A program made the translations under genes and the position numbers. Positions 16,970 to 26,479 of a stretch of DNA of 64,000 nucleotides are shown one piece after another. The stretch spans positions 37,524 through 101,523 of the forward strand of contig DDTJ01000012.1 in the NCBI GenBank assembly GCA_002344525.1, in the 5' to 3' direction. How positions within the stretch are numbered: the stretch's first letter is position 1; each line of letters opens with the position of its first letter. Origin of the DNA: Akkermansiaceae bacterium UBA2367 (GTDB taxonomy: Bacteria > Verrucomicrobiota > Verrucomicrobiia > Verrucomicrobiales > DEV007). The notes under the pieces are model-generated. The model was not told the origin of the DNA, did not search any database, and worked only from the letters and a program-made list of their open reading frames with translations.

Positions 16970-18136
16970 TCACACAATCTCCACCTCCCCCGACGGCTCC
17001 AGATCGTAGCCCCATTCCTCGAAGGCGAAGCGCCAGCGCTCGCAGACCGCTTCGGCGTGCTCGGGGGCGATGCGGTGGACGTTCGGATTGTAGTCGCGCA
17101 ACGATTCGGCGTAGGCCGCGATCTCCCGTCGGTTCTCCTCCCGCCACGCGATGCCGAGCTGCCCGTAGAGCCGACCGATCTCGCCGACGGGATCCGCCGC
17201 GATTTTCTCGTAGCTGGTCTCGACAAGCTGGTTCGGCGGCAGGTTCAGCCGGGCGCGGTCTTCGAGGTAGCGGCGCATCACCTTCTCGTAGGTGTCGAGG
17301 ACGAAGCCGGGGATATCGACCTCTTGGAAAGGCTGCCAGGCGAAGGCGTTGTAGACGCGGGGGAATTTCCCGCAGGTCGAGCTGAAGACCGGCCAAGGAT
17401 TGCGCACGATGTGGATGAATTTCGCATCGGGGAAGAGGTCGAGGATCATCTCCATCCGCGTCGTCGAAGGCGGGTTCTTGAAGAGCATCCTCCGCCCCGG
17501 CTTCACGTAGGAGGTCTTCCTCACGAGGAAATCGTAGCTGCGGCGGAAGCGCTCCACCTCGGCCCGCGAGAGCCCTTCGAAAAACATCGAGCGGTCGCGC
17601 TGCCCGGCCATGTCGCCGGGGAAATGGTAGATGCCGTAGTAGCCGTGGGGCTGGAGGTTGCCGAGCGCCATCTCCTCCTCCTGCGGCTCGTCGAGGGCCA
17701 GCTTCACCTTGTCGAAGCCGCGCGTCTCCGGCAGGGCCTTTTCGATGCGCCACCGCGCAAAGGGCAGCAGCGGGCCGATCATGTCCAGCGGCATCGCCGT
17801 CTCGGAGAACTTCAGGTAGCCGAACTGCGGGTCGCGGCTCATCAGGTTGTGCAGGTGCGTCGTGCCGCTGCGCCAATGCCCGATCAGGAAGATCGGCGGC
17901 TCCGCCAAAGTGTGTCGGCGGATCGCGGCGTTGTGGCGCAGCGCCTCCACCGTCGAAAAGGGGAAGCGCACCGTCTGCGCGACCCAGCCGATGAAGCGCT
18001 GGTAGCGGGTGCGCGGATCGAGGTTCGGGGTGAGGAGGGCGTGGCGCAAGAAGACGCGCAGCTTCGCCCCGGCGAAGGGATGCAGCCCCGGCGCCTTCTC
18101 GCGAGCGGCCGATTCGAGAGTCCAGTGTGTTCCCAT
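16970..18136 (-). CDS. sulfotransferase family protein
   Basis: A 388-residue sulfotransferase from the ATG at 18136. The frame is open far upstream, but the preceding stretch overlaps the divergent gluQ gene and is not credible. The donor-binding loop for PAPS is IFLIGHWRSGTTHLHNLMSR (near residue 77), with the characteristic Arg-Ser-Gly-Thr-Thr, and the second nucleotide motif is FIHIVRNPWPVFSST (near residue 240). C-terminal VETSYEKIAADP is also typical of Sulfotransfer_3 members. These enzymes sulfate glycans, lipids or other small acceptors. With lpxB next to it a lipid or surface-glycan acceptor is possible, but that is inference. It is divergent from gluQ; the 153 bases between must hold both promoters. 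Confidence 0.88.
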   Translation of the reverse strand: MGTHWTLESAAREKAPGLHPFAGAKLRVFLRHALLTPNLDPRTRYQRFIGWVAQTVRFPFSTVEALRHNAAIRRHTLAEPPIFLIGHWRSGTTHLHNLMSRDPQFGYLKFSETAMPLDMIGPLLPFARWRIEKALPETRGFDKVKLALDEPQEEEMALGNLQPHGYYGIYHFPGDMAGQRDRSMFFEGLSRAEVERFRRSYDFLVRKTSYVKPGRRMLFKNPPSTTRMEMILDLFPDAKFIHIVRNPWPVFSSTCGKFPRVYNAFAWQPFQEVDIPGFVLDTYEKVMRRYLEDRARLNLPPNQLVETSYEKIAADPVGEIGRLYGQLGIAWREENRREIAAYAESLRDYNPNVHRIAPEHAEAVCERWRFAFEEWGYDLEPSGEVEIV

Positions 18137-18289
18137 GGTGTGGATAGGAGGCCCCGAGTGTAGGCGGGGGGAACCCACGGCGCGAACGGAAAATCGCAGC
18201 CACGTCCCTGCGGCAGCGCCGTTGCTCCGAGGAAACGTCCCTTCAGAACATTTGCGGGGCGCGGTCCTGCGGGCCATGGTCCTTGCCAC

Positions 18290-19141
18290 ATGCCCCCTCT
18301 TGTCACCCGCTTCGCCCCCAGCCCGACGGGGCGGCTCCACAAAGGACACGCCTTCTCCGCCCTCGCCGCGCATGGGCTGGCGCGGCGGTCCGGCGGTCGC
18401 TTCCTCGTCCGCATCGAGGACATCGACCCGATCCGATGCACCCGCGAGAACGCGGAGCACATCCTCGAAGATCTCGCTTGGCTCGGGCTCGAATGGGAGG
18501 AGCCGGTGCGCTTCCAGAGCGAGCATCTCGACGACTACGCCGCCGCCGCAGCCCGTTTGCAGGAGCGCGGGCTGCTCTACCCCTGCTTCTGCACGCGCCG
18601 CGACATCCAGCGCGAGATCGAAGGGGCCGGGCAGGCCCCGCACGGCAGCGAAGGCCCGCTCTACCCTGGCCTCTGCCGCCGCCTTTCCGACGGGGAGCGC
18701 GCGGCCCGCCTCGCCGCCGGGGAGCCCCACGCCCTGCGCCTCGACTTGGAAAAAGCCCTTTTCTCCACCGGATCCGGTCTCGTCTGGCACGACACCCTCC
18801 ACGGCCCGCAGCGCGCCCGGCCCGAACGGCTCGGCGACGCCGTCCTCGTGCGCAAGGACATCGGCACCAGCTACCACCTCGCCGTGGTCGTCGACGACGC
18901 CCTGCAGAGGGTGACCGACATCGTGCGCGGCGAGGATCTGTTCGAGGCGACCCACCTCCACCGCGTCCTCCAAGCCCTCCTTGATCTGCCGAGCCCGACC
19001 TACCATCACCACCCCCTCCTCACCGACGCGGCGGGCAACCGCCTCGCCAAGCGCGACCGCGCCGCCACCTTGCGGAGCCTGCGCGAATCGGGCATGGTCG
19101 CAAACGAACTGAGACGGGAGCTTGGGTTCGACAGGCCGTGA
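18290..19141 (+). CDS. gluQ: glutamyl-Q tRNA(Asp) synthetase
   Basis: GluQ-RS is a truncated glutamyl-tRNA synthetase paralogue that attaches glutamate to queuosine in tRNA(Asp). The 283 residues match its usual size and it lacks an anticodon-binding domain. The class I HIGH region is RFAPSPTGRLHKGHAFSAL (residues 7-25, here His-Lys-Gly-His). VRIEDIDPIRC is the conserved second motif. A zinc-site pattern CFCTRRDIQ followed by YPGLC fits the Cys-x-Cys ... Tyr ... Cys site of this subfamily, and GNRLAKRDRAAT replaces the KMSKS motif. The start is the ATG at 18290, 153 bases from the divergent sulfotransferase start. It precedes the large CxxCH gene by 70 bases. Confidence 0.93.
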   Translation: MPPLVTRFAPSPTGRLHKGHAFSALAAHGLARRSGGRFLVRIEDIDPIRCTRENAEHILEDLAWLGLEWEEPVRFQSEHLDDYAAAAARLQERGLLYPCFCTRRDIQREIEGAGQAPHGSEGPLYPGLCRRLSDGERAARLAAGEPHALRLDLEKALFSTGSGLVWHDTLHGPQRARPERLGDAVLVRKDIGTSYHLAVVVDDALQRVTDIVRGEDLFEATHLHRVLQALLDLPSPTYHHHPLLTDAAGNRLAKRDRAATLRSLRESGMVANELRRELGFDRP

Positions 19142-19211
19142 ACGGGGGACTTTCGAAACGTGGACACGGGCCGTTCGCCGTCTACAGTGCCCCTTCAACG
19201 CCTTTGCCTCC

Positions 19212-22200
19212 ATGAGACGCGCCCTCCTCCTCTGCCTCGCCACGCCTCTCTGCCACCCGCTGGCCGCCATCGCCCAAGACGGCGCGAAGGCCAAGGGCAA
19301 AACCCTCGCGGCCCCGGTCGAGTTCCTTTCCCGCGAAGCCTACGACGAGGAGGCGAAGATCCGCATCGCCAACTTCGAGCTTCCCGAGGGCGTGACCGCC
19401 TCGCTCTTCGCCGATTCGAGCCAGACGCAGAACCCCAGCGCGATCTGCTTCGACGCGCAGGGCCGCCTCCTGACCGCCGAGATCCACCGCTGGCGGGCCG
19501 GGGTGCAGGACATCCGCCACGAGCCGCAGATCCTCCTCGACGACCTCGCCGCGCAAAGCAGCGCCGACCGCCTCGCCATGTATGAACGGGACCAAGCGAC
19601 GCGTCCCCTCTCCTTCTACACCGAGTTCACCGACCGCATCGTGCGGATCGAGGACACGGACGGGGACGGTCGCGCCGACCGCAGCGCCGTCTTCGCCGAC
19701 GGCTTCAACGATGCCCTCGACGGTCCCGGCATCGGCCTCCTCACCGGGGAGGACGGCTCGGTCTACTACACGAACATCCCGAATCTCTGGCGGCTGAAGG
19801 ACACCGACGGCGACGGGGCCGCCGACGAGCGCCGCTCCCTGCAGGACGGCTTCGGCGTGCGCATGAGCATTTCCGGACACGACATGCACGGACTCGTCCG
19901 AGGACCCGACGGCAAGCTCTACTGGTCCATCGGCGACCGCGGCTACTCCCTGACCACGAAGGAGGGCCGCCACTACCACCGCCCCTACAGCGGCGGGGTC
20001 TTCCGCTGCGATCCCGACGGCTCGAACCTGGAAGAGTTTTACACGGGTCTGCGCAATCCGCAGGAACTCGCCTTCGACGCCTACGGCAATCTCTTCACCT
20101 GCGACAACAACGCCGACGCCTGGGACACCGGGCGGCTCGTCTACCTTCTGGAGGGCGGGGACTCCGGCTGGCACCACGGCCACCAAGTGCTGATGAACTT
20201 CCGCAATCCGCTGGGGCTCCGCACCCCCGACTACGAGCACCCCGGCCACCAGAAGCTCCCGCTGAATGCCTGGACGGCCGAGGCGCTCTGGGAGCCGGAG
20301 CATCCGGGACGGCCCACCCATGCCCTGCCGCCCATCGACAAGGTCTCGTGGGGACCGAGCGGCCTCGTCTATAACTACGGCGTCACCGCGATGCCCGAAC
20401 GCTACGCGGACCATTTCTGGGTCTGCAACTTCGGCGGGGCCAAAGGCGATCTCGAAGCCTTTGCCGTGAAGGAGAACGGTGCGGGCTTCGCCGTGGCGCG
20501 GAAGGAGGTTTTCATGGTCGGCCTCGGCAACACCGATGTGGAGTTCGGTCCCGACGGGCGCATGTACCTGAGCTGCTTCAACAACAGCGGCTGGTACAAG
20601 CAGGATCTCGGCAACGTCTACGCCCTCACCTCCCCCGAAGTGGAGACATTCCGCGCGGAGGAGCTGAAGGCGACCGCCGCCCTGCTGACGAACTCTTTTT
20701 CCGACCATGACGTGAAAACCCTCGACGACCTTCTTGGTCATGCCGATTTGCGGGTCCGTCAACGCGCCCAGTTCGAGTTGGCGAGACGCGGGGAGAAGGC
20801 GGTTTTCGCCGCCGCCGTCGCGCAGACGGAGAATCGCCTCAAACGACTCCACGGACTCTGGGGACTCGGCCAGCTTGCCCGCTCCGACGAATCGCTCCTG
20901 CAAACCCCGATCTCCGCCCTCGCCGACGCCGACGCGGAGGTGCGGGCGCAGGCCGCCAAAGTCCTCGCCGACTCCCGCGCGACCGTCGCGGGCGAAGCCC
21001 TCGTCGCCGCCCTCGCGGACGAGTCCTTGCGCGTGCGAGGCTTCGCCGCGATCGGCGTGGGCAAATGCGGCGTCTTCACCGCCTTTCCCAAACTGATCGA
21101 ACTGCTCGCGGAGAACGACAACCACGATCCCTTCCTCCGCCACGCCTGCGTCCAGGGGCTATGGTATCTGAACGACCGCGAGAAAATCCTCAAACAAGCC
21201 AAGCATTCCTCCGCCGCCGTGCGGCTCGGCGTGCTCCTGGCCCTGCGCAAGCTCGAAGACCCTCGCGTGAAATACCTCCTCGCCGATCCAGAGGAATCCA
21301 TCCGCGCCGAAGCGATTCGAGCGCTCCACGACCTCGACCTGCCCACCGCCCTGCCCGACCTCGCCCGCGAGATCCGCCCTTACACCGCCGCCGAGGAGGG
21401 GCTGCGGATGCCGGAGGACCACCGCGACTGGATGATCCACACCCGGCTCATCAACGCGAACTTCCGCGTCGGCGACACTGCCAACGCCGCCGACCTCCTC
21501 GCCTACGCCGCCCAGCCGAAGCTGCCCGCGATCTTGCGCGAGCAGGCCCTCCTCGCCCTGCTGGAATGGCGCGAGCCGGGTCCGGTCGACGCCGTGACCG
21601 GCCATCACCGCCCTCTCGACGCCTCCGCCCGCGCCGACATCGCCGCCGAGGTGAAGGCGGGCCTGCCCGCCGTCTTCGCCTCCGCCGACAGCGCCCTCGT
21701 CGGCCCCGCCACCCGGCTCGCCCTCGCCTACGGAGCCCCCGCGCCGCTCGAATTGCTGAAGGAGCAGATTTTCGACCCCTCGGCCGAGATCGGGTCGCGC
21801 ATCAGTTCGCTGGAGGGGCTTTCCCGCCAAGAGCCCGCCGCCCTCGCCCCGCTCTGGGACCGCCTCCTCGCGCTCGACGAGGCCCCCCTCCGGGCCGCTG
21901 CGGTTTCCCTGCTGTCCCGCCAGGATTCCGACCGGGGTACCGCCGCCGCCATCGATATGGCCGAGTCGGACCAACTGCGTCTGCGCCAGCATGGCTACCG
22001 CCTCCTCGGCGAATCGACCTCGCCCGTGGCCATCGCCTTCCTCCGCAGACAGCTCCGCCAACTCGACGATGAACCGCCCGGCGCCCTCCTCGACCTGATC
22101 GAGAGCGCCAAGCTCAAGGACGACCCCGTCCTCCGGGAGCTGCTCGCCGCCCGCGAGGCGGCTCTCGATCCCGACGATCCCCTCGCCCCTTTCCAGATCG

Positions 22201-22667
22201 CCCGCGAGGGCGGCGACCCCGAGGCGGGCAAGGAGATTTTCCTGACCCACGCCGCCGGACAGTGCTCCAAATGCCACAAGATCGACGGAGACGGCGGCGT
22301 CGCCGGTCCCGACCTGACAGGGATCGGCGCGAGGCACGCCCCTCTTTACTTGCTCGAATCCCTCGTCGCCCCCAGCGCCGTGGTCGCGCCGGGATACGGA
22401 ATCACCCTCGCCACCCTGAAAAACGGCGAATCCCTCGGCGGCATTCTCATGGCAGAAGATGCGGAGAAGATCGTGCTGAAGACGCCCGATCCCGTCGCGC
22501 CCGACCACCAGATCGAGCGGACCATTCCCCTCCCGGAGGTCGCCAACCGCCAGCCACCCGTCTCGGCGATGCCGCCGATGGGCTACCTTCTGAAGAAGTC
22601 CGAAATCCGCGATCTCGTCGCCTATCTGGCCTCCTTGAAGAAAAATGACGCGAAAAAGGGCCATTGA
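19212..22667 (+). CDS. PVC-type beta-propeller, HEAT and CxxCH haem protein
   Basis: A 1151-residue exported protein of a class nearly confined to PVC bacteria. From the ATG at 19212 it has a signal peptide (MRRALLLCLATPLCHPLAAIA); the longer frame back to 19122 overlaps gluQ. An N-terminal sorbosone-dehydrogenase-like beta-propeller follows (VTASLFADSSQTQNPSAICF, VRIEDTDGDGRADRSAVFAD, YTGLRNPQELAFDAYGNLFT). The middle (about residues 490-950) is made of helical HEAT-like repeats such as AEVRAQAAKVLADSRATVAG. Near residue 1015 is a single c-type haem motif, CSKCHKIDGDGGVAGPDLTG, and the C-terminus ends VRDLVAYL-like (IRDLVAYLASLKK). A periplasmic electron-transfer or sugar-oxidising role is inferred, with no known substrate. 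It is probably co-transcribed with the proline-rich gene 72 bases on. Confidence 0.92.
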   Translation: MRRALLLCLATPLCHPLAAIAQDGAKAKGKTLAAPVEFLSREAYDEEAKIRIANFELPEGVTASLFADSSQTQNPSAICFDAQGRLLTAEIHRWRAGVQDIRHEPQILLDDLAAQSSADRLAMYERDQATRPLSFYTEFTDRIVRIEDTDGDGRADRSAVFADGFNDALDGPGIGLLTGEDGSVYYTNIPNLWRLKDTDGDGAADERRSLQDGFGVRMSISGHDMHGLVRGPDGKLYWSIGDRGYSLTTKEGRHYHRPYSGGVFRCDPDGSNLEEFYTGLRNPQELAFDAYGNLFTCDNNADAWDTGRLVYLLEGGDSGWHHGHQVLMNFRNPLGLRTPDYEHPGHQKLPLNAWTAEALWEPEHPGRPTHALPPIDKVSWGPSGLVYNYGVTAMPERYADHFWVCNFGGAKGDLEAFAVKENGAGFAVARKEVFMVGLGNTDVEFGPDGRMYLSCFNNSGWYKQDLGNVYALTSPEVETFRAEELKATAALLTNSFSDHDVKTLDDLLGHADLRVRQRAQFELARRGEKAVFAAAVAQTENRLKRLHGLWGLGQLARSDESLLQTPISALADADAEVRAQAAKVLADSRATVAGEALVAALADESLRVRGFAAIGVGKCGVFTAFPKLIELLAENDNHDPFLRHACVQGLWYLNDREKILKQAKHSSAAVRLGVLLALRKLEDPRVKYLLADPEESIRAEAIRALHDLDLPTALPDLAREIRPYTAAEEGLRMPEDHRDWMIHTRLINANFRVGDTANAADLLAYAAQPKLPAILREQALLALLEWREPGPVDAVTGHHRPLDASARADIAAEVKAGLPAVFASADSALVGPATRLALAYGAPAPLELLKEQIFDPSAEIGSRISSLEGLSRQEPAALAPLWDRLLALDEAPLRAAAVSLLSRQDSDRGTAAAIDMAESDQLRLRQHGYRLLGESTSPVAIAFLRRQLRQLDDEPPGALLDLIESAKLKDDPVLRELLAAREAALDPDDPLAPFQIAREGGDPEAGKEIFLTHAAGQCSKCHKIDGDGGVAGPDLTGIGARHAPLYLLESLVAPSAVVAPGYGITLATLKNGESLGGILMAEDAEKIVLKTPDPVAPDHQIERTIPLPEVANRQPPVSAMPPMGYLLKKSEIRDLVAYLASLKKNDAKKGH

Positions 22668-22739
22668 TCCCCTCCCCCGTCCGTTAAAAGAGAGGAGCCC
22701 GCTTGAAACCCCTTGGGCTTTCCCTTATAGTTTCCAACG

Positions 22740-23909
22740 ATGAGACCCCTTCTCCTCGCCTTTCTCGCCGCGAATGTCGCGGTGGCCCACGCCGAGAATC
22801 CGCCGAAACGGACCAAGGGCTTTTTCGGCTTCGGAGCGCCGCCATCCGACCAGATTTCGGGCGATCTTTTCCCCCAATCCGGTGGCGGTTCTCCTTTGTC
22901 GCGAAAGGCCGCATCCGCCAATTCGCGGGATGAAGGGATCTTCCGGGGTGGCAAACCCCAAAAAGTCGAACCCGTCTCCTATGTCATCGAGGACGGGCGA
23001 CGCGTCGAGAAGCCCCTTCCCGTCGCCATCGAAACGGCGACGGAACGGCCCACCGCCAAGCCCACCAAGGAGAAAGCCCTCTCGAAGCCGACGGTGGCGG
23101 AACCCCTTCCCGACGCCGTCCTCGCCGCCACCGTGGCGGGAGAGGAGAAGGAGAAAAAACGCGGTTGGTTCGGTTTCGGCAAGCGCGAGGCCGATCCCGT
23201 CGTCGCCCCGGTCCCGGTGGCGGCTCCCCTGCTCACCGCCTCTCCCGTCGCGCCCGCACCGGCTCCGCCAGTGGCGAAACCCGCCGTCGCTCCCGCGCCG
23301 AAGCCCGTTCCGGTCGCTGCCCCCTTGCCCTCGGCAGTCCCGCAGGAGGCCGCCGAAGCCCCGGCCTTCGCCGAAGCGGAGCGGGAGAAGTCCTTCCGCA
23401 TTCCTTTCTTCGGACGCAAAAAGGCGGAGGTTCCGGCCCCGGCCCCGCCAGTCGCGGTCGAAATCCCCACCGCCGTTCCGGTGCCCATCGAAACCGCCGC
23501 CGCGCCCGCTCCGAAGCCATCCTCCTCGAAACCGACTTCCTCGGAGAAACCCGCTGCGAAGCCCGGAACGCCCGAAGTCGCCACCTTTGAAATCCGGCGC
23601 GACGACACGAAACCGGCACCTGCCAAAAAGGAGGAGAAGCCCGAACGCGACGGCGGCCTGCTCGCGCCCGTCGCCAAGCTCCGCCCGCCGAAGAAGGAAA
23701 TCGACCTGACCGGGGCCGAGACCATCATCCAGAACGGCCAGATCGTCGGCGAATCGGAGAGTTCCTTCACCGCCGCGTCCGAGCCCAAGCCCTCCGGCCC
23801 GCGCCAAGCCCCGCAGGTCGTCAACGGGGTCACGACCTACACCTCGTGGGACGACGTGAACGCCGCCTCCACCACGGCGGCCGATCGCATCCTCAACCGC
23901 CTCCGTTGA
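22740..23909 (+). CDS. secreted proline/alanine-rich low-complexity protein
   Basis: A 389-residue protein without a recognised domain. It has a signal peptide (MRPLLLAFLAANVAVAHA) and then long Pro/Ala/Lys/Val-rich stretches (for example APAPAPPVAKPAVAPAPKPV) likely to be extended and disordered. Three short aromatic-basic motifs recur at intervals: KGFFGFG (near residue 26), KRGWFGFGKRE (near residue 140) and RIPFFGRKK (near residue 220). A short folded segment may close the protein (VVNGVTTYTSWDDVNAAS). The architecture, a periplasm-spanning or cell-wall linker with repeated docking motifs, is an inference. Base use is typical of the neighbours. It follows the CxxCH gene by 72 bases and may be in the same unit. 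Confidence 0.72.
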   Translation: MRPLLLAFLAANVAVAHAENPPKRTKGFFGFGAPPSDQISGDLFPQSGGGSPLSRKAASANSRDEGIFRGGKPQKVEPVSYVIEDGRRVEKPLPVAIETATERPTAKPTKEKALSKPTVAEPLPDAVLAATVAGEEKEKKRGWFGFGKREADPVVAPVPVAAPLLTASPVAPAPAPPVAKPAVAPAPKPVPVAAPLPSAVPQEAAEAPAFAEAEREKSFRIPFFGRKKAEVPAPAPPVAVEIPTAVPVPIETAAAPAPKPSSSKPTSSEKPAAKPGTPEVATFEIRRDDTKPAPAKKEEKPERDGGLLAPVAKLRPPKKEIDLTGAETIIQNGQIVGESESSFTAASEPKPSGPRQAPQVVNGVTTYTSWDDVNAASTTAADRILNRLR

Positions 23910-23963
23910 TTTCCTCCTTCGTCGCTCGGGTTGTTCAGCGAAGGTAGGGAAATCTGTGGGACG

Positions 23964-24130
23964 AGTCACCGACCTCGCTGGGCGTCATTTGGACGTTCGA
24001 CCGGCCTCAACTGAGGCTGGCTACAAGCTGACGCGTCTTTCGGAGCAGAATCCTGTAGGCGAGGTCATTGACCTCGCTCTCGGGCTGTCTTTGGACATCC
24101 GACCCGACCTCACTACACCTGGCGCGTTTT
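23964..24130. repeat. Family B extragenic palindromes, two or more units
   Basis: Units share the pattern GACCTCGCTGGGCGTCATTT, then GGACGTTCGACC, then a palindrome CGGCCTCA/TGAGGCTGG before GGCTACA. One unit is at 23964-24043, a second with the perfect palindrome GCGAGGTCA, T, TGACCTCGC at 24059-24077 and its tail to 24115, and a shortened third at 24106-24130. Copies are also seen at 10234 and 26611. These fill the 254-base gap between the proline-rich gene and the L,D-transpeptidase gene. Confidence 0.75.
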
Positions 24131-24163
24131 CCCACCCTCGCAAGGGGGATGGAAAGCCCCCCG

Positions 24164-26479
24164 TCACGGCTGGATCACCGCGTAGTCGCCGACTTCGAGC
24201 TTCCCGAAGAGATGCTGGGCTCCGCCGTAGGGCAGTCGGATGCAGCCGTGCGAGGCGGGATAGCCGGGAAGTTGCCCTTGATGGAGGCCGAAGGCCGAGA
24301 AGCTGAACCGCTGGAAGAACGGCATGCTGGAGTGGTAGATCGTCGAAGTGTGGTGGCGGTTCTTGTCGCTGATGACATACTCCCCGGGCGGGGTGCGGTA
24401 ACCCGCCCTCCCCGTCGAACAAGGGGTGCTGTAGGTCGCGACCCCGTTCTCGTAGAGGGTGACCCGCTGGCTGGAGAGATCGACGACGACGTAGCGCGGC
24501 TGGGGATTGGGCACTTTCCCGATCAGGCAGATCTGTTGCAGCCGCGTGTCTTTGAACCACGATCCGATGATCGCGCCGGAAAGATACCGTCGCGAATAGG
24601 CCCGCCCATTGGCCCCCGCGTCCATCAAGGCTTGGGCGATCACATGGTCGCGCTGGGCCGCCGCCAGCATGATGGGCCGGATGCGGCTGTCCACCTGGAG
24701 GTGGTAGCGGAAGGTGGTGCTCTCGAACTTGTCGCGGAACTCGGACCGGGCCGGGAGCTTCTCCTCCGCGTCGAGATCGGCGCCCTCCCGGATCAGCGCG
24801 AGCGCCACGTCCCGCATCCGGTTCGCGATGGCCCAGCCGAGCAGGGTGTGGCCGTCGCCCGCCTTCACCCCCTTGACCGTGGCACCCTTGTCGACGAGGG
24901 CGAGGGCGACGTCGGAGTTGCCTTCGCGGACGGCCTTGGAAAGCCAAGTCTCGTTCGCGTCGAAACGGGCGTCCGGGTCGGCCCCGCCGTCGAGCAGCTC
25001 CCGCGCCGCCGCGTACCGCTCGTTGGTGAGGCAGTAGTCGAGGGGGTCCTGCCCGTCCGGTCCCGGCTGACGAGGATTGCCTCCCGCCGCGAGAATGAGG
25101 CGGATGAGGTCGTCCTGCCCCGTGAGAAGGGCCGCCCAAAGATTGTCGCCGATCTTCGCCCCCGCCGCGAGCAAGGTGCGCACCGCTCCGGTGGCCCCTT
25201 CGCGCACGGCCACGTCGAAGACCCGCTCCTCCCTCCCGGGGAGGGTCGATTCGGGATCGGCCCCCGCTTGGAGGAGCAGGCTCATGAGCGGGTCGTCGCG
25301 CAATTCGTAGGATTTCGCCAGCAGGGCCTGCTTGTCGAGGACCGCCCCGGCGGAAATGAGCTGGTGGGCGATGGCGACATTGCCGAGGGAGACGGCGGCG
25401 TGCAGGGGCGTCTCGCCACCCTCGGCGGCGAAAGAGGGGTCGACCCCGTTTCCGAGGAGGAGGCCGACGAAATCCAGATCCTCGCTCCCGACAGCGGCGA
25501 GCAGGGGCGAGCGCCGCTCCGAGGAGAGGATCTGGCAGTTCGCCCCATGCTTGAGGAGACGGGCGGCAAGGTCGCGGTCGCCTGCCGCGACGGCCTCGTA
25601 GAGGAGCGGTTCGCCGCCCGCGCCCGCGACTTCGGGGCTGGCCCCGGCCGCGAGGAGGGCGTCCTGCATCGCGCGGTCCCCTCTCGCCACGGCGAAGCTG
25701 AGGGCGGTCGTCTCCCGGCCTCCGTCGAGGGCTTTCGCATCGACCGCGGCCTTGCTGGCGAGGAGAAGGTCGAACTCCTCCCGGCTCCCCTCCGCGACCG
25801 CCTCGATCAGGAGGGGCTTGCCGGTGGTGCCGACGGTGTCCGGGCCCGCACCCGCCGCGAGGAGGCGCTTCATCCGTTCGAGATCCCCCTTGTCGGCGGC
25901 GACAGCGAGGGCGGTGACGGGATGGGCGCCCTTGTAATCGACATCCACCCCTTTGGCGACGAGGTAGTCGAACCTCTCGGCATCGTCGTCCCGCACCGCC
26001 GCAACGAGGAAGGGCAGCCCCGCCTCGACATCGACTTCAAGGGCTGCTCCTTTCTCCAAAAAACGGTCGGCGAGGGCGAAATTCCGGTCGCGCAAGGCCA
26101 CGGCGAAAGGCGTTTCCCGCTCCGACTCGACCATGCGGTCGATCGACTCCGCGACCGAGTCCCTCTCCATCAGGAAATCGACCGCTTGCTCCTTGCCCGA
26201 CTTCACGGCGGCGAGCAAGGGCGTCAAGCCGCTGGGATCCCATGCGCCGAGGTTGATCCCCGCGATCTCAAGCTGCTCCAGCAGGATCAGCTCGCCCTTC
26301 CGCGCCGCCTCGATCGCGCTGGTCGGGGAAAGCTCGACCCCCCGCTCCGCGAGGAAACGCTTCGCCTTGCGAGTGACTTCGTGGCGCAGGAAATAGTCAG
26401 TGACGATCGCGCCCCCCAGTAGCGAGAGCGTGAAAAGAGCGAGCAGGAAGGTGCGGAAGAACAGGGCGGCCGGATTCAT
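24164..26479 (-). CDS. ankyrin-repeat L,D-transpeptidase
   Basis: A 771-residue protein from the ATG at 26479, which gives an N-terminal membrane segment (FFRTFLLALFTLSLLGGAIV); the open frame beyond to 26632 is not credible. Residues ~50-600 are ankyrin repeats (more than ten; for example GLTPLLAAVKSGKEQAVDFL, GGETPLHAAVSLGNVAIAHQ and GHTLLGWAIANRMRDVALAL). The C-terminal ~110 residues are a YkuD L,D-transpeptidase domain: VVVDLSSQRVTLYENG, STGRAGYRTPPGEYVISDKN and the catalytic motif HGCIRLPYGGAQHLF, with Ser-His-Gly-Cys intact. Such enzymes crosslink peptidoglycan or attach proteins to it, acting outside the inner membrane. Joining a long ankyrin scaffold to the catalytic domain is unusual. 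It lies 192 bases downstream of folD. Confidence 0.88.
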   Translation of the reverse strand: MNPAALFFRTFLLALFTLSLLGGAIVTDYFLRHEVTRKAKRFLAERGVELSPTSAIEAARKGELILLEQLEIAGINLGAWDPSGLTPLLAAVKSGKEQAVDFLMERDSVAESIDRMVESERETPFAVALRDRNFALADRFLEKGAALEVDVEAGLPFLVAAVRDDDAERFDYLVAKGVDVDYKGAHPVTALAVAADKGDLERMKRLLAAGAGPDTVGTTGKPLLIEAVAEGSREEFDLLLASKAAVDAKALDGGRETTALSFAVARGDRAMQDALLAAGASPEVAGAGGEPLLYEAVAAGDRDLAARLLKHGANCQILSSERRSPLLAAVGSEDLDFVGLLLGNGVDPSFAAEGGETPLHAAVSLGNVAIAHQLISAGAVLDKQALLAKSYELRDDPLMSLLLQAGADPESTLPGREERVFDVAVREGATGAVRTLLAAGAKIGDNLWAALLTGQDDLIRLILAAGGNPRQPGPDGQDPLDYCLTNERYAAARELLDGGADPDARFDANETWLSKAVREGNSDVALALVDKGATVKGVKAGDGHTLLGWAIANRMRDVALALIREGADLDAEEKLPARSEFRDKFESTTFRYHLQVDSRIRPIMLAAAQRDHVIAQALMDAGANGRAYSRRYLSGAIIGSWFKDTRLQQICLIGKVPNPQPRYVVVDLSSQRVTLYENGVATYSTPCSTGRAGYRTPPGEYVISDKNRHHTSTIYHSSMPFFQRFSFSAFGLHQGQLPGYPASHGCIRLPYGGAQHLFGKLEVGDYAVIQP

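Noticed and set aside
16970..19300. A 776-codon frame joining the sulfotransferase to upstream sequence
   Set aside because: The extra 388 codons overlap the divergent gluQ gene and show no domain.
19182..21143. A 653-codon minus-strand frame opposite the CxxCH gene
   Set aside because: Val/Gly/Glu-rich shadow; the opposite strand encodes a clear propeller/HEAT/haem protein.
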